Part shown: positions 24,731 through 33,998 of the stretch, piece by piece | Layout: each line of letters opens with the position of its first letter | Numbering within the stretch: the stretch's first letter is position 1 | Assembly (NCBI RefSeq): GCF_025698545.1 | Contig: NC_068577.1 | Location: 6,959,501 to 7,023,500 of the forward strand | Reading direction: 5' to 3' | Origin: Gossypium raimondii | Lineage: Eukaryota; Streptophyta; Magnoliopsida; Malvales; Malvaceae | DNA: 64,000 nucleotides | Notes under the pieces: generated by a model | What the model was told of the DNA's origin: nothing | Databases searched by the model: none | Seen by the model: the letters and a program-made list of their open reading frames with translations, nothing else | Translations under genes and position numbers: made by a program

Positions 24731-25459
24731 ATGATGACAAGTGTAGTGCCATAGCAAAATCTTGAAAAGCAAATAAGGAAACAAATGGGATGCATGATTG
24801 ATTTCCTTCAAATCTTTTATCGTCACCAGCTTCTTTCTGGAAAATGCCTTTACTCCCCTAAGCACCTTCCTCCCGTGGAAACATCAATTGGTTTTTATTT
24901 TTTGATCTTCGTCTTTTTTTTTATGTTGGTTTGTATTGTTTTATGGATGTTTTTTTTTTTAAAATTTGTTTTAGGCGAGTGAAAAGAAAATGAAGCAAGT
25001 GAAGACTGTTGAGACACCAGCAATATCGAGAGAATTAAAGAAGCAGCCACAATGACGAGCAGTAGCATCACTGGACTATTCGAAACAATCTCCGGTTACA
25101 TTGGAGCTCTAGTATCCAGTATCAGAACTTTCCACACCTACTGGTAATTAGACCAAGTCACCTCTCCTCCTCATTTTTTAGTACAAAGAAGGTAGCTCGA
25201 GGTCACCATGAAAATTCTTCAAGGAAGCTTCGAGACTCTATCAGGATGACAGAGTTGTCATTGATGCCAAAGGAAGCCTTAAGCCTTGGAGATTCGTACG
25301 AATGCCTCTATATTATCTACAAACCAATGCGAAGATGAGGTGGATGATAACGATAAACAACGACGGTCACCAAGCGTAATTGCAAGGCTCATGGGACTGG
25401 AACCGTTACTGGTTTCGAATCTTGAACCAAACGGAAAATCTCAAAACGAAAAAATATAA
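24731..25459 (+). pseudogene. Captured TRM/LONGIFOLIA-type gene fragment
   Basis: The sequence lies inside the Pack-MULE and reads in the element's forward direction. From an ATG at 24731 the frame gives NLEKQIRKQMGCMIDFLQ, after one in-frame stop, and then IFYRHQLLSGKCLYSPKHLP, the N-terminal motif of TON1-recruiting-motif (TRM/LONGIFOLIA, DUF3741) proteins. An unspliced intron-like stretch (about 24890-24974, ending TTTGTTTTAG) follows, then TVETPAISRELKKQPQ. After frameshifts, EIRTNASILSTNQCEDEVDD and KQRRSPSVIARLMGLEPLL (about 25288-25420) give the hallmark IARLMGLE motif, and the frame stops at 25457-25459. Intact TRM proteins are much longer and recruit TON1/PP2A to cortical microtubules. 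This fragment covers only the N-terminal region and is disrupted. Confidence 0.8.
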
Positions 25460-25514
25460 GGAGCAATTGTATAATTTAACCTAAAATTTTCATTTAAAAT
25501 GATCATTTAATGTG

Positions 25515-25673
25515 CCATGTCAACTTACTGTTACACCGTTAACGACAATTAACGGCTCAGTGACTAATATGTTACAACACGATAACATAAATGATTAAAA
25601 CGTAACATTTCAAACATAAGTGACTAACATGTAACCTGAGACAAAAAAGAGTAACTATTTTGATAGTTTACCC
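25515..25673 (-). repeat. Right terminal inverted repeat of Pack-MULE
   Basis: Reverse complement of the left repeat, ending GTTTACCC at the 9-bp duplication. Confidence 0.85.
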
Positions 25674-26363
25674 TTTCTGTAAATTTGCTTTGAAATTTTA
25701 ATTTTTTTATAATTCATAGTAAATTCGAGTATTATCATCTAAATTTAAGTTCAAATTAATTAAATTATTTATCAATTAAATAAATGCTTTGAAATACTAT
25801 AACAACCCGTTTTCAGTGAAATCAGAATAGTGGTTTCAGGACCACAAATTCGAGTCCGTAAGAAAAAAAAATTTAATATTATTTTATGGTTTGAATTATG
25901 AAAGAAATATCGTATGAAAATTTCGTTAGGAAAATTTTACCGATTACATGTTTAATTGATAAAAGGACCAAATTGCATTAAATGCAAAAGTTAAGTTCTA
26001 GTAGCTATAAGTATCAAATAGCTATGGAATTCAAAATTTGAGGTCCTTATATGGCAACTATACCATTTAGAAGAGTTAGTAGATAAGGATGATTAGCCAT
26101 CAATCGAAAATTAAGAAAAGAAAAGGATAAAATTGGAAAGATGAAAAATAAAGATGATAAATAATAAAATAAAGCAAAATATCATCATTTATCATCTTTC
26201 CTAAAATCAAAAGACATGGAAACCCTAGTTTGAAGCTTAAGGATAGACGAGCTTACTTTGGCTCAATTAGGTGAGTATTCAAGTCCCGTTTTTAATGATT
26301 TTTATATTTCTAAGATCGTAATAGCTTAATCTAGTTATCTCGGGGATTAATTTGTAAAGTTAT

Positions 26364-26736
26364 TGTTAGAATTAAGTGACCCGATTCCTTATTTAAATAA
26401 AATACTATGACAAAATAAAATAAAATTAAAATCCCTATAGAATTGTACTTCTTTTATTTTATTTTAGAATAAGGTTTTTTAAACCTTATTAAACTCTATC
26501 TATTTGATATTTATTAGAATAAGATGTTTCACTCCTATTAGAATATGGTTTTACAAGCCTATAAATAGACATATTCTACTCCTCTTGTAATTAATTCGAA
26601 TTCGACATAGTGAATTTTCTTCTCATCTGCCTGTGGTTTTTTCTCGAAAAGGTTTCCACGTAAAATCTGTGTGTTCTTTATTTTTATTTCTCTTTTCTTT
26701 GTGATATATTGTCATTACCGATATTCTATTTTTATA
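26364..26736 (+). repeat. 5' LTR of Copia element 2
   Basis: 373 bases, TGTTAGAATT...TTTTTATA. It contains CCTATAAATAGACATA (a TATA box near 26560), the likely start of the element's own transcript. Confidence 0.92.
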
Positions 26737-26773
26737 AATTGGTATCAGAGCTTCCGAGTTGTTCATCTCAATT

Positions 26774-27700
26774 ATGGTAATGGTGTCTTTGAAGTATGAA
26801 ATTCTGCTGTTGGATCACAACACCAGATTCGCGTTGTGGCAGATAAAGATGCAGGCAGTTCTGCACAGATGGACTTAGAGAAAGCCCTGCTAGGGGTAGA
26901 TAAGATGCCTTCAACATTGACAGAAGAAGAGAAGAAGCGCAAGTATCGAAAGGCGCTAACACAATTACATCTGCATTTGTCTAACAAAATTTTGTAGGAT
27001 GTGATGAAGGAGAAGATCGCCGCTGGATTATGGAAGAGGTTGAAACAAATATGCATGTCGAAAACTCTAACTAGTAAGTTGCATATGAAGCAGCGTATTT
27101 ATACTCATCGTTTGGAGGAAGGTGCGTCTGTGCACGAACACTTGACAGTGTTTAAAGAAATCCTCTTAAATTTGGAGGCCATGGAGGTTAAGTATGATAA
27201 GGAAGATCTAGGATTGATTCTTTAACCTCATCAATTTTATATAGCCGAGAGTCTCTCACAGTTGATGAGGTTTATGATTCTTTAACCTCGTATAATAAGA
27301 TGAAGCATCTTGTGGTTAAAACTAACTCTCAAGGAGAGGGTCTCATTGCTCGTGGGAGACAAGATCGGAATGCTGATGATGATCGTGAAAAGACACAGGA
27401 ACGGAATCCTCGCGATAAATCTAAGGGTAGACCGAAGTCTTTAAACAAAGGTAAAACTTGTAACTTCTACAAGAAGAAAGAGCACATTAAATCTGAGTGC
27501 TATAAGCTACAGAACAAGATAAAAAGGGAGGCTGCGAATCAAAATGGAAAACGACTAGAAAATTCTGGTAAGGCTGATGTTGTAGAAAAGTACAGCGATG
27601 GTGAACTTCTAGTCGCTTCTGTCAACTATTTTAAAGTGAGCGAGAAGTGGATCCTTGATTCGGGCTGCACCTTCCACATGAGTCCCAATCGGGATTGGTT
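26774..27700 (+). pseudogene. Copia 2 gag and protease remnant
   Basis: Gag starts at ATG 26774 (MVMVSLKYEILLLDHNTRF), has a frameshift near 26850, and continues with the UBN2-type text KLHMKQRIYTHRLEEGASVH (27070-27129). The zinc knuckle region [14 protein letters not shown] (27460-27501) has lost the second Cys (now Phe) and the conserved Gly (now Glu), so it should not bind zinc normally. The protease [18 protein letters not shown] (from about 27649) keeps the D-S-G catalytic triplet. Stops at 26996 and about 27223 break the frame. Confidence 0.8.
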
Positions 27701-28205
27701 TACAACTTACGAAATAGTGTCTGAAGGTGTTGTTTTGATGGGAAATAATGTTTCATGTAGAATTGCAAGTGTTTTTCTTGATTATAAAACTGGTGTAAAA
27801 GTGTATAAATTATGGTGTCCTGAAAATAGAAAAGTTATTATTAGCAGTGATGTTATTTTTTATGAAACTGTTATGCTACTTAACTTATCTCTTAAAGACT
27901 CTTCCAATAAAGAAAATCAAAAGCAGGTGGAGCATCAGATTAATACAGAATCTATAACAGAATCGACTATTGAAGCCAGCACAAAAATTCAAAATAAAGT
28001 TGTTTCTTCACCACAATACCCTATCGCCAAAAACAGAACTAGAAGAGAAATTAAACCTCCAAAGAAGTATGCTGAGGCTGATCTAGTTGTTTATGCTTTA
28101 AATGTGGATGAAGATATAGATGCAAACCAAGAGCCATCTAATTATTCTGAGCGGTTAGTTGTGAAGACTCGGAAAAGTGGATGTTTACTATGCAAGAAGA
28201 GATGA
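27700..28205 (+). pseudogene. Copia 2 deletion junction and RT leader
   Basis: After the protease text ([11 protein letters not shown]) the frame passes almost directly to [19 protein letters not shown], the phrase that in Copia elements sits just after integrase and before RT. The whole integrase core (normally some 300 residues) is therefore missing, with no stop at the join. The remainder is the low-complexity linker ([14 protein letters not shown]) and [15 protein letters not shown] text that leads to RT. Confidence 0.75.
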
Positions 28206-29688
28206 AATCACTACACAAAAATAAAACATGGGATCTTGTGAAACTTTCTAAAGGTAAAAAGATTGTTCGTTGTAAATGGGTGTTTAAGAAGAAAGAGTGG
28301 ACTCCAAGAGTTGAAGACCCAGATATAAAACAAGGCTTGTTGTAAAGGGTTACAGTCAAATTCCAAGAGTAGACTTCACAAATGTGTTCTATCCACTTGT
28401 GAAGTATAGTTCGATTTGAGCTTTGCTTGGTATTGTAGTCATGGATGATTTGGAGCTTGAGCAGTTAGATGTAAAAACTGTATTTTTGCAAGGAAAACTT
28501 GAAGAGAATATTTACATGCAACAACCAGAGGGTTTTACAGTCTCAGAAAAAGAAGACTATGTTTGCTTGCTGAAAAAGTCTCTTTACGGTTTGAAACAGT
28601 CACCAAGACAGTGGTATAAGAGGTTTGATTCCTTTATGACTTCTCATGATCTTAAAAGAAGTAGCTTTGACAGTTGTGTTTACTTTAAGAAAAACAGTGG
28701 TGGTTTTTTTGTGTATCTACTCATTTATGTTGATGACATGTTGATAACAGTGAAAGATAAAGGAGAGATAAGAAAGGTCAAAGCCCAACTAAAGGAAGAA
28801 TTTGAGATGAAAGATTTGGGACCAGCAAAGAAGATACTTGGTATGGAGATTTTCAGAGATAGAAAAGCAAGTAAATTGTACCTAAGTCAGAAGGGGTACA
28901 TTGAGAAAGTTTTTTGCAGATTCAATATGCAGAATGCTAAGCATGTTAGTACTCCTTTAGCAACCCATTTCAGACTTTCATCGGCTTTGTCTCCACAATC
29001 AGATGATGAGATTGAGTACATGCCACATGTTCCATACTCTAGTACAATGGGATCTCTCATGTATGCCATGGTTTGTTCACGTCTAGATTTATCATATGCA
29101 GTTAGTGCAGTTAGCAGATACATGGTGAATCCCGGTAAAGAACATTGGAAAGCAGTTCAGTGGGTTTTAAGATACTTACGAGGTACTACTGATGTTTGCT
29201 TACAGTTTGGAAGAACTAGAGATGGAGTCATTGGGTATATTGATGCTGATTTTGCTAGAGACCTCGATAGAAGAAGATCTCTCACAGGTTATGTCTTTAC
29301 AATCGGAGGTTGTGCAATCAATTGGAAAGCCACTTTGCAAACTACAGTCTCTTTGTCTACCACTAAAGCTGAGTACATGACGATTACTGAGGCTTGTAAA
29401 GAAGCTATTTGGTTGAAGGGACTCTTTAGTGAACTCAATGAAAACCTTCAAATCAATACAATATTTTGTGACAGTCAGAATAACATCTTTCTTACAAAAG
29501 ATCAAATGTTTCATGAGAGAACAAAACACATTGATGTTCGGTATCATTTTGTTCGTGATATTATTGCTCGTGGTGATATTGTTGTCAGCAAAATTAGTAC
29601 TCATGAAAATCCTGTAGATATGATGACTAAGTCACTTCCTATAACCAAGTTTGAGCATTGCTTAGACTTGGTTGGTGTTCATTGTTGA
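28130..29688 (+). pseudogene. Copia 2 reverse transcriptase and RNase H
   Basis: The RT start is recognisable at [17 protein letters not shown] (28191-28242) and CKWVFKKKE, with frameshifts and a stop near 28418. From 28423 to the TGA at 29686 the frame is open for 421 codons. It has [20 protein letters not shown] (28465 on), [12 protein letters not shown] with an intact YVDD catalytic box (about 28720-28750), and RNase H from [20 protein letters not shown] through [11 protein letters not shown] to a [18 protein letters not shown] phrase near the end. Reverse transcriptase copies the element's RNA into DNA. Without the N-terminal part in frame and without integrase it is unlikely to function. 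Confidence 0.88.
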
Positions 29689-29790
29689 AGATAAACCCTT
29701 AAGGGGTTTTATGGAAGAGGTGGAGAACTTGTTCGTTGAGAGTTCGCGATGAAGAACTTGTTCATTAAGAATTCTTGTCAAGGTGGAGAT

Positions 29791-30163
29791 TGTTAGAATC
29801 AAGTGACCTGAATCCTTATTTAAATAAAATACTGTGGTAAAATAAAATAAAAGTAAAATCCCTATAGAATTATACTTCTTTTATTTTATTTTAGAATAAG
29901 GTTTTTTAAACCTTATTAAACTCCATCTATTTGATATTTATTAGAATAAGGTGTTTCACTCCTATTAGAATATGGTTTTACAAGCCTATAAATAGACATA
30001 GTCTACTCCTCTTATAATTAATTCGAATTCGACATAGTGAATTTTCTTCTCCTCTGCCTTGGTTTTTTTCCCGAAAGGGTTTTCACGTAAAATTTGTGTG
30101 TCCTTTATTTTTATTTCTCTTTTCTTTGTGATATATTGTCATTATCGATATTATATTTTTACA
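29791..30163 (+). repeat. 3' LTR of Copia element 2
   Basis: 373 bases, TGTTAGAATC...TTTTTACA, followed at once by the GTTAT target duplication. Confidence 0.92.
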
Positions 30164-30829
30164 GTTATCAAAGTACAAGGGTTTTTCCATGACTGAATAT
30201 AGTTGAATTATGAATTTTTATGGTAGAAAATGAAAGGTTGTTTATAGATAAACAACTTTTGTAAAGGGAATTTTGATGAAATTATGATTTAGGGACTAAA
30301 TTGAAAAGTTGTAAAATTCATGGAAAAATTCTAAATTTTATGAAATACATGAACTGCTATTGTTATATATAAAAATCAGCTAGGCTTGGAATAAGGATTA
30401 AATTGTATGGATTTTATTTTCCGAGCCTGGGGATAAAATCATAATTAATTAAAAGTATAGGGGCAAAATGGTAATTTTTCCAAAGAAGTAAATTGTATTG
30501 AAATGAATATAAATTAATGTTAAATCAATTCGTATAGATCCGGATAGATAAAATATGAAGTCAGATCGTGAAAAAGAAAAAGGGTCGGATTAGTAGATTT
30601 TTCATACACGAACAATTGTTAAGGTTAGTTCGTGTAATTGAATTGTATATTTATATGTTTTAAATTGAATGTTGTGTATATGTGTTGTATAATTGACATG
30701 TATGAAAATCGATCACCTATCCGATAATGCTCGATAAGTATTAAGTCTCGATTGAATAAATAAAATTCGATGGATACAGGGTTCCCGAATTGGTTGTGGT
30801 CCTGCATGTGTTGCGGACACACCACAGCT

Positions 30830-31175
30830 CGAAAAAAAGCGTCTAGCTCTCATGAGCATCCCGATATATGGCCCTCTCGAGCTTCTTATTATATGGTTCT
30901 TGCAAGCTTCCTATTAATAGCTCTTCGGAGCATCCCAATTGGTTGTGATTCTGTATGTGTTGTAGACACACCACAGCTCTTATGAGCGTCCCGATATTGG
31001 CTCGCTTAAACTTCTCGATATATGGCTATCTGGAGCTTCCTTATTAGTGGCTCTTCAGAGCTACCCGTTATTGGCTCGCATGAACTTCCTGATTATGGAT
31101 CTTATGAGCTTCCCGTTATACAGCCCGGATAAGCTTCCCGTTATGTGGCTCTAGAGAGAGCTTCCCGTTTATGTA
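30830..31175. repeat. Degenerate tandem repeat with GAGCTTCCCG units
   Basis: A variable unit of about 22-28 bases recurs more than a dozen times: (T)ATGAGC(A/T)TCCCG(A/T)TAT followed by (A)TGGCTC. A longer phrase (CCCAATTGGTTGTGATTCTG...ACACACCACAGCTC) occurs twice, near 30785-30830 and 30931-30978. It lies inside the LTR-type element and codes for nothing. Confidence 0.75.
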
Positions 31176-32114
31176 CTTATATGAGCATTCTCCAATATGA
31201 ATTGACGGTTTGCAGTTTTGTGCACTTTATGTGTACTACCCTTGTATCCATCGATATTTTAAATGATTTAACGGGTAAAGTTCTGATATGAGATTATATT
31301 AATTCAAGATGAATTACTATGAGAAATACTTGAAATACAAAGATATGATATGTACATGTTCATGGACACTTGAAATGATAAATACATGTATGTGGAAATT
31401 GAATATTGATGAGCTCATTCATGTTTCTTGGTATTTATGTGAATTACATGACTGACATGCTTGATGAGGATATGTGTTTAGGCAAATGGCCAAATTGGCT
31501 TGAGCATGTTTATTTGCTTACCTTAAATGTGAATTAAATGGTAAGTTAATTTCTTGTTATATGAACTTACTAAGTATTAAATGCTTACTCTGTTTTATTT
31601 CCTCCGTTTTATAGTACTTCGGAAGCTCATTGGGTTGGAAGTTTGGCGGAGATATCTCACACTATCCATCAGCTCGTTTCGGTATAAAAAAGTAAACTAA
31701 ATTTTGGGTTATAATGGCATGTATAAGCTAAATGTGGCCAATGATGGCATCTATATGTTTGGTTGTGATTAGCTATTGGAATGGCTAGTGTTGGACATAT
31801 TTTGATATATATATATATGGTGTGGTCTTATCATGCTTGACATATATAATTAGTGTAGTTGAATGATGGATAGTTTATAGGCATGTTGGTGGATGAGTTG
31901 AGATAGTATGTTTGGTATAAGTAAGAAAATATGTGTTTTGATCAACATGGAAAATTTGAATGCTAAGATATATGTGATAATATGACTTGTTTAAGACTTG
32001 GTTTTTGATTGATTTGAATGTCTTATATTGGTTTGTGAATGTGTTAAAGTGTTCATGTAGGTGGAAGACAAATTTGGGTGAGAAATGTGGCATAGAAATG
32101 GCCTATTTTCATCC

Positions 32115-32345
32115 ACACGGGTAGAGACACGGACGTGTGTCTCAACCGTGTGTGACACACGGCCTAGCACATGGGTGTGTGGTTTGACCGTATGTTCCCT
32201 GCATCTTTAAAATTGCAAAACAGAATGCTCAAAATATCCACATGGGCGTGTGACCCAAGTTAAACAGTTACATGGGTACTAACACAAGCTGGGACACAAC
32301 CGTGTGCCCTATTTTGAATGCCCACACAGGCGTGTGTCCCCTGCA
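32115..32345. repeat. CACACGG / CCGTGTG motif cluster
   Basis: Repeated short palindrome-like words: CCACACGGG, ACACGGACGTGTGTC, CAACCGTGTGTGACACACGG, TGGGCGTGTGACCC, ACACAACCGTGTGCCC, CACAGGCGTGTGTCCCCTGC. The same motif cluster is present in the degraded element at 10855-10925, which supports kinship of the two elements. Confidence 0.7.
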
Positions 32346-32574
32346 TCTTGGAAAAATTTTGAAATTTTGCGAAAAATTTTCTGAGTACCCGGTTTAGTCC
32401 TGACTTGTTTCTAATGTGTATTTTGGACCTTGAGGGTTCATATAATGGACTTTATGAATAATTTCTGATATGAATGTTAAGTAATATGAATTGTCTGTAT
32501 TTGATCTATATATTCCGGTAATGCTCCGTAACTCTGTTCTGGCGACGGATATGGGTTAGGGGTGTTACAAATAC

Positions 32575-33998
32575 ACATTTAATAAGTCCAAAAATATTAA
32601 AATTTTGAAAAGCAAAGTAGATAATAGATTTAGATATTTGAATATGTTATCTGTAAAATTAAAATGTATTCGGATATTAAATATGGGAGAATTAATATTT
32701 GCATCCATCCCGAAGCATATGATAATTAGAAGGGTAAACTACATAGATAGTCACCCAACGACAAATTTTTTTTATTTTAAACACTCAAAAGAAAAAAATT
32801 GTAATTTAAGCATTCACGTTACATAGTTCGATCATTTTGGTCACTCCCGTCAAAACCACAAACTGCAAGAAAACCGGTATAATAACCCTCACTTTTACGT
32901 ATTATATTAATTTAGCTATAATTTTAAAAAATTAATCCTCAAAATTTACAAATGGCCTTAATTTAATCCTAGTTCTAAAACATCAAAGAAATATACAAAT
33001 ATTTTCAAAATATTTTACAATATTTTTATAGTTAAATGATTATTTACAATATTCAATTAAAATATTTGAATCCTAATATTATCTAAATTCATACAATTTA
33101 TTATCATTCCTAATTTGATGGAAAAGAAAATCCAACAAAGAAATCAATTTTATGAATTTTACAATCAATTGTATGCAAATTTTATCGCCAAAAATAGTTA
33201 TCATATACTAGACCCAATGTCATCGTATCGCTTTTATTTCAAGATTGGTATGTTTTGTGTAACATCTTAAATTTATTTATATATGTTTTAAATACTTTTC
33301 ATATATGTAAAAATAATTTTAAAATAATTAATCAAATTAATAATCTTAATTTAATGATTATTTTATTTTTAATATATTTATAAAAATAAAAATGTTTAAG
33401 ATAAAAAATTAAGATTTCAAAATCTTGTACTAATTCGGAAAGAGTTTAGACTTTAGAGCTTTAATCCTACAAAAGATTTCATGAGCTTGAGTAATAAAAG
33501 AGCCCAAAAGACATTGGGCTTTAAGAACTCTTTTATGAAGCATTAACTTTACATTGACCGGCCAATGCAAATATGAAAAAGTCAAAGGTACAACTGCTAA
33601 AGCTAAATTTATTGCCAAAAAAAAAGAGAAAAAAAGTGTTAAAAGCTAAATTTGCTGTCTACAAAATTACCCATTCTTTAAGAAAAAAACCAATTAGATT
33701 TTGACACATGGCTAAATATATCCCTTTGAAACTTCTCTCCTCTTCTTCATGCTAAAAATAATGGCATAAAAAATAATAGAGACCAACCCATAGTTTGACT
33801 CAAAGGACAAATTTACATTATAAACAAAAGGTGATATGTGAGAAGGAAACCATAAGAAAATACGTTTCCTTTCTTTTCTTTTCTTTTCTTTTCCTTTCCT
33901 TTCTTTTTCTTTTCCATCAACAATCTTCTCAGAGATTGTTGTTTGGGATATTTCTATTCTTCCTTGAGTAGATTTTATAATTGGGGTACTTCAAATCT
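32575..33998. other. Intergenic DNA and PICALM leader region
   Basis: No gene. 32731-32880 starts AGGGTAAACTACATAGATAGT and has 'GGTCACTCCCGTCAAAAC' text, like a single terminus of a Mutator-type element with no partner end. 33864-33915 is a CT-rich tract of TTTTC/TTTCC units directly upstream of the ANTH gene, which may lie in its promoter or 5' leader. Confidence 0.45.

Larger units (their letters stand above)
24393..25673 (+). mobile_element. Pack-MULE (Mutator-like element with captured gene), 1281 bp
   Basis: Perfect 9-base target-site duplication TTTCTGTAA at 24384-24392 and 25674-25682, the Mutator superfamily signature. The ends are GGGTAAAATATCAAAATAG and, inverted, CTATTTTGATAGTTTACCC. 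Terminal inverted repeats extend about 150-160 bases on each side (24393-24550 and 25515-25673), sharing ACTTATRTTTGAAATGTTA and GTTATCGTGTTGTAACAT. No transposase is encoded. The interior carries exon-like text of a TRM-family gene (see 24731-25459), so it fits a Pack-MULE that has picked up host exons with an intron. A related element without the captured part lies at 52718-53153. Confidence 0.9.
26364..30163 (+). mobile_element. Ty1/Copia retrotransposon 2, integrase deleted, 3.8 kb
   Basis: Two LTRs of 373 bases each (26364-26736 and 29791-30163), TG...CA-type ends and a perfect GTTAT duplication (26359-26363 and 30164-30168). The primer-binding site TGGTATCAGAGCTTCCGAG, complementary to initiator-Met tRNA, begins 3 bases after the 5' LTR. 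A purine tract AAGGTGGAGAT abuts the 3' LTR. By eye the LTRs differ at roughly two dozen sites (6-7%), younger than Copia 1. Gag and protease remain, integrase is missing, and RT/RNase H is largely open. The lineage looks Tork/Tnt1-like. It cannot move by itself, but it could have been supplied in trans. Confidence 0.92.
25798..32569. mobile_element. LTR-type element split by a Copia insertion
   Basis: The element starts TATAACAACCCGTTTTCAGT and ends GGATATGGGTTAGGGGTGTT + ACA. The 5-base flanks are AATAC on both sides (25793-25797 and 32570-32574), a perfect target-site duplication. The Copia element at 26364-30163 interrupts it. Without that and its duplicated GTTAT it is about 2.97 kb. No gag or pol frame is visible. 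It carries a degenerate tandem repeat (30830-31175) and CACACGG-type motifs (32115-32345). Read on the minus strand it begins TGTAACACCCCTAACCC, like the element at 3950. A solo long Gypsy LTR or a LARD-like non-autonomous element are both possible. Confidence 0.75.

Noticed and set aside
30780..31190. CRISPR-like appearance of the GAGCTTCC repeat
   Set aside because: Units are degenerate, contiguous and inside a plant retroelement; CRISPR arrays do not occur in plant nuclear DNA.
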